In this document: positions 1 through 8,892 of the stretch, in pieces
How positions within the stretch are numbered: position 1 is the first letter of the stretch
How the letters are laid out: each line of letters begins with the position of its first letter
Assembly (NCBI RefSeq): GCF_009429125.1
Contig: NZ_CP045529.1
Location: 1,612,001-1,676,000 of the forward strand
DNA: 64,000 bases
From: Luteimicrobium xylanilyticum
GTDB taxonomy: Bacteria > Actinomycetota > Actinomycetes > Actinomycetales > Cellulomonadaceae
Reading direction: 5' to 3'
The notes under the pieces: generated by a model
The model's input: only the letters and a program-made list of their open reading frames with translations
The model's database searches: none
Told to the model about the DNA's origin: nothing
Program-made: the position numbers and the translations under genes

Positions 1-62
1 AAGGCATCGACTGATTACTTCGACTCGTCGCACGCTAGTAATCGACTGATAACCTGTCAAGC
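1..62 (+). promoter_or_regulatory. tetR promoter and candidate operator
   Basis: The 62 bases before the tetR start hold a perfect 7-bp inverted repeat, GATTACT (13-19) and AGTAATC (37-43), and the direct repeat ATCGACTGAT at 6-15 and 41-50. TAACCT (50-55) lies 7 nt before the ATG and can serve as the -10 of a leaderless mRNA. On the other strand TTGACA (complement of 55-60) and TAGCGT (complement of 32-37), 17 nt apart, look like a promoter for a divergent gene beyond the left edge. A TetR dimer on these repeats could control both; that is inference. Confidence 0.45.
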
Positions 63-629
63 ATGAGTACGCGCATGACCGCGGACGAGCGCCGCGAGCA
101 GATCCTGGACGCCGCGACGACGGCGTTCGCCGAGCACGGCTACGCCGGCACGACGACCGACGAGGTGGCGCGCGCCGCCGGCGTGTCCCAGCCGTACGTC
201 GTGCGGCTGTTCGGCTCCAAGCACGACCTGTTCGCCGCGGTGCTCGCGCGGATCTGCGGCGCGATCATCGCGAGCTTCGAGCGCGTCGAACCCGGGCCCG
301 ACGCCGCGCGTGCGCTCGGCGACGTGTACGTCCGGCTGCTCGCCGACCGGGACAAGCTCCGCGTCCTCATGCACGGCTTCGTGTCCGGGTCCGACCCGAC
401 GTTCGGCCTCCAGGCCCGCCGCACCCTCGTCCGCGCGTTCGAGATCTTCAGGGAGCTCACCGGCCAGGGCGACGAGGCCGCCCGCAACTTCGTGGCCTCG
501 GGGATGCTCATCAACGTGCTCCTCGCGGCCGAGGCGCCCGAGCACGCCTCCGAACCGGGAGTCGGCGAGCTGCTCGCGTGCGCCGTCGGCGCGGACGCGG
601 CCGCCGAGCTGATCACGGACGCCGCGTGA
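63..629 (+). CDS. TetR/AcrR family transcriptional regulator
   Basis: One-component repressor of 188 aa, usual TetR length. The N-terminal helix-turn-helix spans about residues 30-55 ([14 protein letters not shown], then [14 protein letters not shown]), the classic recognition-helix block. The rest is the variable helical ligand and dimer domain, so the ligand cannot be read. ATG 63 was chosen because a -10-like TAACCT ends 7 nt upstream and no ribosome binding site is visible, the pattern seen at many genes here. The stop overlaps the GTG of truB by 4 bases, but the target is more likely a divergent gene outside the window. A TetR role in efflux control is common in the family but not shown here. 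Confidence 0.9.
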   Translation: MSTRMTADERREQILDAATTAFAEHGYAGTTTDEVARAAGVSQPYVVRLFGSKHDLFAAVLARICGAIIASFERVEPGPDAARALGDVYVRLLADRDKLRVLMHGFVSGSDPTFGLQARRTLVRAFEIFRELTGQGDEAARNFVASGMLINVLLAAEAPEHASEPGVGELLACAVGADAAAELITDAA

Positions 630-1612
630 CGACGTCGGCCGGGCGCCCGCTGCGCGCCGAACGCCCGCCCCGCCGGCCCACCGCACCCGACGGCCTCGTC
701 GTCGTCGACAAGCCGCAGGGCTGGACGAGCCACGACGTCGTCGGGCGGATGCGCCGCCTCGCCGGGACCAAGAAGGTCGGTCACGCGGGCACGCTGGACC
801 CGATGGCGACGGGCGTGCTCGTCGTCGGCGTGGGCCGTGCGACGCGGCTGCTGACCTACGTGGTCGGGGCCGAGAAGGAGTACGTCACGACGGTCCGGCT
901 CGGCGTCGCGACCACCACCGAGGACGCGGAGGGCGAGGTCACCGCGACCACTGACGCGGGCGCCGTCACGGCCGACGCCGTGCGCGCCGCGGCGGCGACC
1001 CTCACCGGGGACGTGCTGCAGGTGCCGAGCGCGGTGTCCGCGATCAAGGTCGACGGCGAGCGCGCGTACGCCCGCGTCCGCGCGGGGGAACAGGTCGAGC
1101 TGGCCGCGCGCCCGGTCACGATCTCGGCCTTCGAGATCGAGGACGTCCGGCCGGGCCCTGACGTCCCGACGGGCGGCGGCGCCGTGCACACCGTCGACGT
1201 CGACGCGCGCGTCGTGTGCTCGTCGGGCACGTACGTGCGTGCGCTCGGGCGTGACCTCGGCGCCGCGCTCGGCGTGGGGGCGCACCTCGTCGCCCTGCGC
1301 CGCACGCGCGTCGGTGGGTACGACCTCGCGGGCGCGCGCACGCTCGAGCAGCTCGAGGCGCAGGCCGACGCCGACGGCGTCCTCGCGACGCTCCCGCTCG
1401 CCGACGCCGCCCGCGCGACGTTCCCGGTCCGCGAGCTCGACGACGACGACGCCGCGGCGCTCGGCCACGGTCGCGCCCTGCCGGCGGCCGGCGAACCCGG
1501 GGTGCACGCCGCGATCGGCCCGGACGGGACGCTCGTCGCGCTCGTCGAGGACTCGAAGGGCAAGGGCGGCCTCCTCGCGCGTCCGGCCGTCGTCTTCGCG
1601 GCAGCGGGGTGA
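626..1612 (+). CDS. truB: tRNA pseudouridine(55) synthase TruB
   Basis: Converts U55 of the T-loop of tRNAs to pseudouridine in the cytoplasm. The 328-aa protein shows the TruB signature [17 protein letters not shown] around residues 49-65, with the catalytic aspartate at about D58, preceded by [12 protein letters not shown]. An actinobacterial TruB C-terminal region follows. The open frame extends to 578, but GTG 626 overlaps the tetR stop as GTGA, which is a better start and removes an arginine-rich leader of non-coding character. ribF follows in the same direction, as is standard in actinobacteria. Confidence 0.95.
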   Translation: MTTSAGRPLRAERPPRRPTAPDGLVVVDKPQGWTSHDVVGRMRRLAGTKKVGHAGTLDPMATGVLVVGVGRATRLLTYVVGAEKEYVTTVRLGVATTTEDAEGEVTATTDAGAVTADAVRAAAATLTGDVLQVPSAVSAIKVDGERAYARVRAGEQVELAARPVTISAFEIEDVRPGPDVPTGGGAVHTVDVDARVVCSSGTYVRALGRDLGAALGVGAHLVALRRTRVGGYDLAGARTLEQLEAQADADGVLATLPLADAARATFPVRELDDDDAAALGHGRALPAAGEPGVHAAIGPDGTLVALVEDSKGKGGLLARPAVVFAAAG

Positions 1613-1673
1613 GCGTCCGACCGGTCGCCGCCCCGACCCGGGCGCCGATTCCGCGCGCACCCCGGCGAGGTGG

Positions 1674-1679
1674 CAGGCT
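1674..1679 (+). promoter_or_regulatory. -10-like element before ribF
   Basis: CAGGCT ends 7 nt before GTG 1687. It matches the -10 plus 6-7 nt leaderless pattern of this window and supports the shorter RibF start. Confidence 0.4.
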
Positions 1680-1686
1680 GGTCCCC

Positions 1687-2691
1687 GTGCTGCGCTGGAC
1701 CGACCTCGCCGAGGTGCCCGCCGACTTCGGCCCCACCGTCGTCACCATCGGCAACTTCGACGGGGTCCACCGCGGCCACGTCGCGGTCTGCCGGGCGATC
1801 GCGGAACGCGCGCGCGAGGAGCACGCCCGCGCGGTGGCGGTGACGTTCGACCCGCACCCGGTCGCGGTGCACCGGCCGGACGAGGCGCCCGAGCTCCTCA
1901 CGGGGGTCGCCGACCGGCTGGAGCTGCTCGCCGAGACGGGCCTCGACGCCGTGCTCCTGCTGCCGTACTCGCTCGAGTTCGCGCAGCAGACGCCCGACGA
2001 GTTCGTCCGCCGCTACCTCGTCGAGGGCCTGCGGGCGCGGCGGGTCGTCGTCGGGCGGGACGTACGGTTCGGCCGCGGCAACGCCGGCACGCTCGACACG
2101 ATGATCGAGCTGGGGGAGCGGTACGGGTTCGTCGTGGAGGTCGTCGGCGACGTCGGGCAGACCCCGCACGACGGGCACGCGCGCTGGTCCTCGACCTACG
2201 TGCGCGAGCTGCTCGCCACCGGCGACGTCGCGGCCGCGGCCGCGGTCCTGGGCCGGCCGCACCGGCTGCGCGGCGTCGTCGTGCACGGGGACGCGCGCGG
2301 GCGCGAGCTCGGCTTCCCGACGGCGAACCTCGGCCCCGCCGCGGACGGCACCCCCGTCCAGGGCATGGTCCCGGCCGACGGCGTCTACGCCGGCTGGTTG
2401 CGGCGTCCGGGCCGCGAGACGGACGCCGTGCTCCCGGCGGCGGTCTCGATCGGCACCAACCCCACGTTCGACGGCGCCGAGCGCCGCGTCGAGGCGTACG
2501 TCCTCGACCGCACGGACCTCGACCTGTACGGCGAGGAGGTCGTGCTCGAGCTCGTCGAGCGACTGCGCCCGACGCTGCGCTTCGACGGCCCCGACGCGAT
2601 CGAGCGCCTCGTCGCGACCATGCACGACGACGTCGCCCGCGCACGCGTCGCGCTCGGCGTCGCCCGGCCCGCGTCGCCCGCCGCCGGCTGA
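1687..2691 (+). CDS. ribF: Bifunctional riboflavin kinase / FAD synthetase
   Basis: Phosphorylates riboflavin to FMN and adenylylates FMN to FAD. The N-terminal nucleotidyltransferase domain carries VTIGNFDGVHRGH at residues 19-31 (the HxGH-type site). The C-terminal flavokinase domain starts near residue 190 with GRELGFPTANL and continues with SIGTNPTFDG. Length is 334 aa, normal for RibF. The frame is open to GTG 1609 overlapping truB, but GTG 1687 puts the conserved W four residues after the start as in relatives and has a -10-like CAGGCT 7 nt upstream, so the upstream 26 codons are probably not translated from this promoter. The start is the main uncertainty. Confidence 0.93.
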   Translation: MLRWTDLAEVPADFGPTVVTIGNFDGVHRGHVAVCRAIAERAREEHARAVAVTFDPHPVAVHRPDEAPELLTGVADRLELLAETGLDAVLLLPYSLEFAQQTPDEFVRRYLVEGLRARRVVVGRDVRFGRGNAGTLDTMIELGERYGFVVEVVGDVGQTPHDGHARWSSTYVRELLATGDVAAAAAVLGRPHRLRGVVVHGDARGRELGFPTANLGPAADGTPVQGMVPADGVYAGWLRRPGRETDAVLPAAVSIGTNPTFDGAERRVEAYVLDRTDLDLYGEEVVLELVERLRPTLRFDGPDAIERLVATMHDDVARARVALGVARPASPAAG

Positions 2692-2698
2692 GCGGACC

Positions 2699-3547
2699 GT
2701 GGCCGACGGGCTGAGCACGGGGGAGATGGTCCGCGCGTCGGGGCTGTCGCCCAAGGCGCTGCGCCTGTACGACGCGAACGGGCTGCTCGTCCCGGCGCGC
2801 GTCGACCCGGTCACGGGGTACCGCACGTACGAGCCGTCGCAGGTCGCGCGGGCTCGCGCGATCGGCCTGCTGCGCCGTCTCGACCTGCCGCTCGCGCGGA
2901 TCGGCGAGCTCCTCGACGGCCCGCCCGAAGCGCTGCGGCCCGCGCTGCTCGCGTGGTGGGACGAGCGACGCCTGGCGCTCGAGAGCCAGCGCGGCGTCGT
3001 GGACCTGCTCGCCGCGCCGTCCGACCCTCGGGCCGGAGGCGCCGCCGACCCGGGTGAGCGGCCGGACCCGTCGCGGCTCCGCGCCGCCGTCGGACGCGTC
3101 CAGCGCGAGGCACGGACCGTGGCGTGCGTGACCGACGTCGTCGAGCAGGCGGCGCTCGTCCCGGCGTTCACGTCGGCCGTGCTGACGGTCCGCCAGGAGC
3201 TCGCCCGCCAGGGTGTCGCGTTCGGCGCCGAGTTCTGGGTGGTGTTCCACGAGCGGGTGCACCCCGGGGAGGCGGGCCGGATCGAGACGTGCGTGCCGTA
3301 CGACGGCGCGGCGCGGCCCGCCGGGGACGTCGCGTTGCGGCTCGAGCCCGCCCGGCCCGTCGCGAGCATCCCGGTGCCCCCTGCCGACTGCCGTTACCCG
3401 GCGATCCTCGCCTACTACGACGCGCTCCTCGCCGCGGGGCCCACCGGGGGCGGTCCCGTCGGGCCGCCGCGCGAGGTGTACCCCGTGCCCTGGTCCGACG
3501 ACGTCGCCACGGTGGCGCGGATCGAGGTCCCCGTCGCGGGGTGTTGA
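2699..3547 (+). CDS. MerR family regulator with GyrI-like effector domain
   Basis: A 282-aa transcription activator of the BmrR/TipA type. Residues 6-75 form the MerR winged helix (STGEMVRASGLSPKALRLYD, then NGLL and YRTYEPSQVARA). Residues from about 125 to 282 resemble the GyrI-like/AraC-type effector-binding fold that binds small hydrophobic cations or drugs in relatives. A linker predicted to be helical joins them. It starts 7 nt after the ribF stop, so it may be co-transcribed. Its stop codon lies inside the -35 box of the next gene's promoter, which strongly suggests that gene is the target. The ligand is unknown. Confidence 0.88.
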   Translation: MADGLSTGEMVRASGLSPKALRLYDANGLLVPARVDPVTGYRTYEPSQVARARAIGLLRRLDLPLARIGELLDGPPEALRPALLAWWDERRLALESQRGVVDLLAAPSDPRAGGAADPGERPDPSRLRAAVGRVQREARTVACVTDVVEQAALVPAFTSAVLTVRQELARQGVAFGAEFWVVFHERVHPGEAGRIETCVPYDGAARPAGDVALRLEPARPVASIPVPPADCRYPAILAYYDALLAAGPTGGGPVGPPREVYPVPWSDDVATVARIEVPVAGC

Positions 3548-3574
3548 CCCTGCCCCAGGGGCAGGGCCCAGCCT
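3544..3574 (+). promoter_or_regulatory. MerR-type promoter with 19-bp spacer and operator
   Basis: TTGACC (3544-3549) and CAGCCT (3569-3574) are separated by exactly 19 bp. A perfect dyad with 9-bp arms, CCCTGCCCC (3548-3556) and GGGGCAGGG (3558-3566) around a central A, fills the spacer. Over-long spacers carrying the operator are the hallmark of MerR-activated promoters. The MerR gene stop (3545-3547) lies within the -35 box. The start codon of the downstream gene is 7 nt beyond the -10. Confidence 0.75.
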
Positions 3575-3581
3575 GGGGCGC

Positions 3582-4550
3582 ATGGACATCCTCGACACCC
3601 TGGAGAGCCTCGGAGCCCCGTCGGGCGCGGACGGCGTCACGCCGCCGAGCCTCGGCGACTGCGCCACGCACAGCCCCTTCAGCGAGCCGGGCGCCCATGC
3701 CGCGCTGCTCGACGCGGTCGGCACGGAGCCGGAGTCGCTGCACCGGGCCGTGACCCGCACGATCCTGCACTACCGCGGCGAGGCCGACCGGCTCACGGAC
3801 ACCCAGCTCCGCGACGTCGACTCCCGCTGGGTCGCCACGATCCTCGACCGCGCGACCGAGCGGCAGCCCGGGCCGCTCGACGCGGTGCGCCCCGACGCGT
3901 GCGTCGTCGGCGGCTGCTGCCGCGACCACTCCCTGCTGTCGGTCGCGATCCTGCGCCAGCACGGCATCCCTGCGCGTACGCGGCTCGGGTTCGCGGGGTA
4001 CTTCGAGGCGGGGTACTCGCACGACCACGTGGTCGCCGAGCGCTGGGACGGCGAGCGCTGGGCACGGTTCGACCCCGAGCTCGGGCAGGACGGCTTCCCC
4101 TTCGACGTGCACGACCTCCCGACCGGCGAGGGCTCTGTGTTCGAGACGGCCGCCGAGGCGTGGCTGGCATACCGCGCCGGCCGGACCGACCTGGCGACGT
4201 ACGGCGTCGCGCCCGGTGCGGTGGGCCTCGAGGGACCGGCGTTCGTCCAGCGGTACGTGCTCGCGGACGTCGCCCACCGGCACCGCGTCGAGACGCTGCT
4301 GTGGGACGGGTGGGGCGCCATGGTGCTGCCGGGCGAGGAGCTCGGCGACGCGCAGCTCGCGCTCGCCGACGAGCTCGCGGTCCTCACCGTCGAGGCCGAC
4401 GGCGACCCGGACCCGGCCGGCGACGCCGCGACCGCGCTCGCGCGGCACTGGGCGACGGACCCGCGCGTCAACCCGCGGGGCCACGTCCGGACGTACTCGC
4501 CCCTCGATCCTGCGACCGCACCTCGGCAGGTGGACCTGACGACCCGGTAG
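3582..4550 (+). CDS. Transglutaminase-like domain protein
   Basis: A 322-aa soluble protein with a transglutaminase/protease-like core. The probable triad is Cys113 in GGCCRDHSLL, His149 in GYSHDHVVAERW and Asp164 in ARFDPELG, in the order and spacing of this superfamily. There is no signal peptide or membrane segment, so it should be cytoplasmic. ATG 3582 was chosen because it sits 7 nt after the -10 of a MerR-type promoter; the longer open frame overlaps merR. The substrate is unknown. Together with the upstream MerR/GyrI-type sensor it could form a ligand-induced pair for modifying or degrading a compound or protein, which is inference. Confidence 0.8.
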   Translation: MDILDTLESLGAPSGADGVTPPSLGDCATHSPFSEPGAHAALLDAVGTEPESLHRAVTRTILHYRGEADRLTDTQLRDVDSRWVATILDRATERQPGPLDAVRPDACVVGGCCRDHSLLSVAILRQHGIPARTRLGFAGYFEAGYSHDHVVAERWDGERWARFDPELGQDGFPFDVHDLPTGEGSVFETAAEAWLAYRAGRTDLATYGVAPGAVGLEGPAFVQRYVLADVAHRHRVETLLWDGWGAMVLPGEELGDAQLALADELAVLTVEADGDPDPAGDAATALARHWATDPRVNPRGHVRTYSPLDPATAPRQVDLTTR

Positions 4551-4600
4551 GTGGGCGGCCTCACCGCCCGCTCGGTTCGGAGCGGCGCCGTCCCTGCTGG

Positions 4601-4606
4601 TAGACT
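4601..4606 (+). promoter_or_regulatory. rpsO promoter -10 element
   Basis: TAGACT about 90 nt before rpsO, with a TSS expected near 4613. The resulting leader of about 80 nt is long enough to hold the kind of S15-binding autoregulatory structure known for rpsO, but no specific fold could be established by eye. Confidence 0.45.
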
Positions 4607-4693
4607 CGGGTTGCCGTTTCGACCGGCCGCGGACTGAGAGCGCCCAGGTGGACATGCCCTGGTGCACCGCGCAACGAACATCCAAGGAGAACT

Positions 4694-4963
4694 GTGCCCC
4701 TCGACACCGCCACCAAGCAGCGCATCATTTCCGAGTACGGGACGTCCGAGGGCGACACCGGTTCGCCGGAGGTTCAGATCGCGCTCCTCACGCAGCGCAT
4801 CAACGACCTGAACGAGCACCTCAAGACGCACAAGCACGACCACCACAGCCGTCGTGGTCTGCTCCTGCTCGTCGGCCAGCGCCGTCGTCTGCAGGCCTAC
4901 CTGCGCAAGACCGACATCGACCGCTACCGCAGCCTGATCGAGCGTCTCGGTCTGCGCCGCTGA
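4694..4963 (+). CDS. rpsO: 30S ribosomal protein S15
   Basis: Primary 16S rRNA-binding protein of the small subunit, 89 aa, the universal length. Recognisable blocks are [34 protein letters not shown] and the C-terminal [21 protein letters not shown]-type end. Start GTG 4694 follows a good ribosome binding site, AAGGAG, 5 nt upstream. pnp follows in the near-universal rpsO-pnp order, with a 12-bp hairpin between the two. Confidence 0.98.
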   Translation: MPLDTATKQRIISEYGTSEGDTGSPEVQIALLTQRINDLNEHLKTHKHDHHSRRGLLLLVGQRRRLQAYLRKTDIDRYRSLIERLGLRR

Positions 4964-4974
4964 TCCACCCCGGC

Positions 4975-5003
4975 CCGGCCCGGTCCCTCGCGGACCGGGC
5001 CGG
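4975..5003 (+). terminator. rpsO-pnp intergenic hairpin
   Basis: A perfect 12-bp stem, CCGGCCCGGTCC (4975-4986) and GGACCGGGCCGG (4992-5003), with a 5-nt loop. No T-run follows, so partial termination or an RNA processing/stability site (as at the rpsO-pnp boundary of other bacteria) is as likely as full termination. Confidence 0.6.
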
Positions 5004-5224
5004 ACCGGTATCGGGCCCGCTCCCGCGGGCCACCACCATCCCGCCGCCCCGACGCCACGTTCGGTCCTCGGTAGTGGGCCCCGGACCCGCCACTCGTCCT
5101 CGGACGGGTCGCCGGCTCCGTGGACCTCGATCGAAGACCGCCTGGCACCGGCCGGGAGGAGGGCGCGCGTCGTGCGTGCCCGCCGTCCGGCCAGGGGTGG
5201 CCTTCGAAGATGAGGAGGGCACCC

Positions 5225-7486
5225 GTGGAGGGTCCCGAGATCCAGTTCGCCGAAGCCGTCATCGACAACGGCCGCTTCGGCACCCGCACCGTCCGCTTCG
5301 AGACCGGGCGCCTCGCCCGCCAGGCCGCGGGCTCCGTGGCCGCCTACCTCGACGGCGAGACGATGATCCTGTCGACCACGACGGCCGGCAAGCACCCCAA
5401 GGACCAGTTCGACTTCTTCCCGCTGACGGTCGACGTCGAGGAGCGGCAGTACGCCGCCGGCAAGATCCCCGGCTCGTTCTTCCGCCGCGAGGGCCGCCCG
5501 TCCACCGAGGCGATCCTCACGTGCCGCCTGATCGACCGCCCGCTGCGCCCGCTGTTCGTCAAGGGTCTGCGCAACGAGGTCCAGGTCGTCGAGACCGTCC
5601 TCGCCGTCCACCCGGACGACCCGTACGACGTCGTCGCGATCAACGCGGCCTCGATCTCGACGCAGATCTCCGGCCTGCCGTTCTCCGGCCCGGTCGGCGC
5701 GGTCCGCATCAGCCTGATCGACGGCCAGTGGGTCGCCTTCCCGCGCTACTCGGAGAGCGCGCGCGGCGTGTTCGACATGGTCATCGCGGGCCGCATCGTC
5801 ACGAACGAGGACGGCGAGTCCGACGTCGCGATCGCGATGATCGAGGCCGAGGCGACCGACGAGTCGTGGAAGCTCATCAAGGAGCAGGGCGCCACGGCCC
5901 CGACCGAGCAGGTCGTCGCCGAAGGCATCGAGGCCGCCAAGCCGTTCATCCGCGCGCTCGCGGAGGCTCAGGCCGAGCTCGCCGCGAAGGCCGCCAAGCC
6001 GACCGCCGAGTTCCCGCTCTTCCCGGACTACCAGCCCGACGCCTACGCCGCGGTCGAGGCCGCTGCCGCCGCACGCCTGGGCGAGGCCCTGTCGATCGCG
6101 GACAAGCAGGACCGCGAGAACCGCCTCGACGAGATCAAGGCCGAGGTCCAGGGCGAGCTCGCCGAGGAATTCGCGGGCCGCGAGAAGGAGATCTCCGCCG
6201 CGTACCGCTCGGTGCAGAAGGCGCTGGTCCGCCAGCGCATCCTCACCGACGGCTTCCGCATCGACGGCCGTGGCCTGCGGGACATCCGCACGCTGTCGGC
6301 CGAGGTCGAGGTCGTCCCCCGCGTGCACGGCTCGGCGCTGTTCGAGCGGGGCGAGACCCAGATCCTGGGCGTCACCACGCTGAACATGCTGCGCATGGAG
6401 CAGCAGATCGACTCCCTCGGGCCGGTCACGCGCAAGCGCTACATGCACAACTACAACTTCCCGCCGTACTCGACCGGTGAGACGGGCCGTGTGGGCTCGC
6501 CCAAGCGTCGCGAGATCGGTCACGGCGCGCTCGCCGAGCGGGCCCTCGTGCCGGTGCTTCCGTCGCGCGAGGAGTTCCCCTACGCGATCCGCCAGGTCTC
6601 CGAGGCGCTGGGCTCCAACGGCTCGACGTCGATGGGCTCCGTCTGCGCGTCGACCCTGTCGATGCTCAACGCCGGCGTCCCGCTGCGCGCGCCGGTCGCC
6701 GGCATCGCGATGGGCCTCGTCTCCGACCAGGTCGAGGGCAAGACCCGCTACGCGGCGATGACCGACATCCTGGGCGCCGAGGACGCGTTCGGCGACATGG
6801 ACTTCAAGGTCGCCGGCACGAGCGAGTTCGTCACGGCGATCCAGCTCGACACGAAGCTCGACGGCATCCCCGCCTCGGTGCTCGCGGACGCGCTGACCCA
6901 GGCCCGTGACGCCCGCCTCACGATCCTCGAGGTCCTCGCCGAGGCGATCGACGTCCCGGACGAGATGTCCCCGAACGCGCCCCGCGTCATCACGGTGAAG
7001 GTCCCGACCGACAAGATCGGCGAGGTCATCGGCCCGAAGGGCAAGATGATCAACCAGATCCAGGAGGAGACGGGCGCCGACATCTCGATCGAGGACGACG
7101 GCACCGTCTACATCGGCGCGACCGACGGGCCGTCGGCCGAGGCCGCCCGGGCCGCGATCAACGCGATCGCGAACCCGCACGTACCCGAGGTCGGCGAGCG
7201 CTTCGTCGGCACGGTCGTCAAGACCACGTCGTTCGGCGCGTTCATCTCGCTCTCCCCGGGCAAGGACGGACTGCTGCACATCTCGCAGATCCGCAAGCTC
7301 GTGGGCGGCAAGCGCGTCGAGGCCGTCGAGGACGTCCTGTCGATCGGGCAGAAGGTCCAGGTCGAGATCGGCGAGATCGACCCGCGCGGCAAGCTGTCGC
7401 TCCACGCGGTCGTCGAGGAGTCCGCGGACGAGAAGTCCGAGGGCGCGTCCGACGACGCGGCCGCGGCCGAGAGCACGAACGACTGA
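5225..7486 (+). CDS. pnp: Polynucleotide phosphorylase / polyribonucleotide nucleotidyltransferase
   Basis: Phosphorolytic 3'-5' exoribonuclease, trimeric, also able to add tails; in actinobacteria it may act as a bifunctional GPSI-type enzyme. The 753-aa protein has two RNase PH cores (first with [20 protein letters not shown], second starting near [12 protein letters not shown]), then a KH domain with GPKG near residue 603, then a C-terminal S1 domain ([20 protein letters not shown]). Start GTG 5225 has AGGAGG 6 nt upstream; the frame is open back to 5120. Downstream of rpsO, with the M16 peptidase starting 1 nt after the stop. Confidence 0.97.
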   Translation: MEGPEIQFAEAVIDNGRFGTRTVRFETGRLARQAAGSVAAYLDGETMILSTTTAGKHPKDQFDFFPLTVDVEERQYAAGKIPGSFFRREGRPSTEAILTCRLIDRPLRPLFVKGLRNEVQVVETVLAVHPDDPYDVVAINAASISTQISGLPFSGPVGAVRISLIDGQWVAFPRYSESARGVFDMVIAGRIVTNEDGESDVAIAMIEAEATDESWKLIKEQGATAPTEQVVAEGIEAAKPFIRALAEAQAELAAKAAKPTAEFPLFPDYQPDAYAAVEAAAAARLGEALSIADKQDRENRLDEIKAEVQGELAEEFAGREKEISAAYRSVQKALVRQRILTDGFRIDGRGLRDIRTLSAEVEVVPRVHGSALFERGETQILGVTTLNMLRMEQQIDSLGPVTRKRYMHNYNFPPYSTGETGRVGSPKRREIGHGALAERALVPVLPSREEFPYAIRQVSEALGSNGSTSMGSVCASTLSMLNAGVPLRAPVAGIAMGLVSDQVEGKTRYAAMTDILGAEDAFGDMDFKVAGTSEFVTAIQLDTKLDGIPASVLADALTQARDARLTILEVLAEAIDVPDEMSPNAPRVITVKVPTDKIGEVIGPKGKMINQIQEETGADISIEDDGTVYIGATDGPSAEAARAAINAIANPHVPEVGERFVGTVVKTTSFGAFISLSPGKDGLLHISQIRKLVGGKRVEAVEDVLSIGQKVQVEIGEIDPRGKLSLHAVVEESADEKSEGASDDAAAAESTND

Positions 7487-7487
7487 C

Positions 7488-8825
7488 GTGCCGTACGCAC
7501 TCCCGCTCGTCCCGTCCGGCGCCCCCGGCACGGACGGCGAGCTGATCGCCGGGCAGGACGGCGCGACCATCCGTCGCACCGTCCTGCCCGGCGGCGTGCG
7601 CGTCATCTCCGAGCACCTGCCCGGCCAGCGCTCCGCGTCCCTCGGGGCGTGGATCGGGGTCGGGTCGCGCGACGAGACGGACGGGCACTACGGCTCCACG
7701 CACTTCCTCGAGCACCTGCTGTTCAAGGGCACCGTCCGGCGCACGGCGCTCGACATCGCCGAGGCGTTCGACGCCGTCGGCGGCGAGGCCAACGCGGCCA
7801 CCGGCAAGGAGCACACGTGCTACTACGCGCGCGTGCTCGACACCGACCTGCCCATGGCCGTCGACGTGATCGCCGACATGGTGACCTCGGCGGCGATCGA
7901 CGCCGACGAGCTCGAGACCGAGCGCGAGGTCATCCTCGAAGAGCTCGCGATGAACGACGACGACCCGTCGGACGTCGTGCACGAGCGCTTCTCCGAGACG
8001 GTCCTCGCGGGTCACGCGCTCGGCCGCCCCATCGGGGGCACTCCCGAGACGATCCGCGCGGTCCCGCGCGACGCCGTCTGGGAGCACTACCGCTGGCACT
8101 ACCGGCCCGAGACCCTCGTCGTCTCGGCTGCAGGCGGCGTCGACCACGACGCGCTCGTCTCCCAGGTCGCCGACGCGCTGGTCGCCGGCGGCTGGGACCT
8201 GGATCCCGCGCGGGCGCCCCGGGCACGACGGTCGAGCGATGCCGGTGACACGTCGGGCATCGGCACCGAGCCCCGCGAGCTCACCGTGCGCCGTGCCGTC
8301 GAGCAGGCCAACGTCGTCATCGGCTCGACGGGCATCTCCGCGACCGACGACCGCCGCTTCACGCTGTCCGTGCTCAACGCCGTCCTCGGCGGCGGCATGA
8401 GCTCGCGCCTGTTCCAGGAGATCCGCGAGAAGCGGGGCCTCGCGTACTCCACCTACTCGTTCGCGTCCGCGCACGGCGGCCTCGGGACGTTCGGTCTGTA
8501 CGCGGGCTGCGCGCCCGCGAAGGTCGACCAGGTCACGAAGATCCTGGGCGAGGAGCTCGACCGGTTCGCCGACGACGGCATCACCGACGCCGAGCTGCAG
8601 CGCAGCGTCGGGCAGCTCTCGGGCGGCCTCGTCCTCGGGCTCGAGGACTCGGGCTCGCGCATGAGCCGGCTCGGCAAGGCAGAGCTCGTCTACGGCGAGC
8701 TCATGACGCTCGAGGAGTCCCTCGAGCGCATCCGTGCCGTGACGGCCGACGACGTCCGCGAGCTCGCGGCGGACCTCGCGTCCCGCCCGCGCTCCGTGGT
8801 GCGCGTCGGCCCGTTCGGCGACTGA
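7488..8825 (+). CDS. M16 family zinc metallopeptidase
   Basis: Pitrilysin / mitochondrial-processing-peptidase-like protease of 445 aa. The inverted zinc motif HFLEH is at residues 72-76, and the distal glutamate lies in the ETEREVILEELAMNDDD helix. The second, inactive half-domain carries the R/Y-type EIREKRGLAYSTYSF block near residue 310. No signal peptide, so cytoplasmic or peripheral. It follows pnp by 1 nt, an arrangement conserved in actinobacteria, and is probably in the pnp operon. Physiological substrates are not known for this family branch. Confidence 0.94.
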   Translation: MPYALPLVPSGAPGTDGELIAGQDGATIRRTVLPGGVRVISEHLPGQRSASLGAWIGVGSRDETDGHYGSTHFLEHLLFKGTVRRTALDIAEAFDAVGGEANAATGKEHTCYYARVLDTDLPMAVDVIADMVTSAAIDADELETEREVILEELAMNDDDPSDVVHERFSETVLAGHALGRPIGGTPETIRAVPRDAVWEHYRWHYRPETLVVSAAGGVDHDALVSQVADALVAGGWDLDPARAPRARRSSDAGDTSGIGTEPRELTVRRAVEQANVVIGSTGISATDDRRFTLSVLNAVLGGGMSSRLFQEIREKRGLAYSTYSFASAHGGLGTFGLYAGCAPAKVDQVTKILGEELDRFADDGITDAELQRSVGQLSGGLVLGLEDSGSRMSRLGKAELVYGELMTLEESLERIRAVTADDVRELAADLASRPRSVVRVGPFGD

Positions 8826-8892
8826 ACTCCAGGAGGCGGGCTCCGACCGTGTCCGCCGAGATGCCCGTAGAGACCGACCGGAAGGTGACCGC

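Noticed and set aside
140-1660. Long minus-strand frames across tetR and truB
   Set aside because: Shadow frames of well-identified plus-strand genes, with no motifs.
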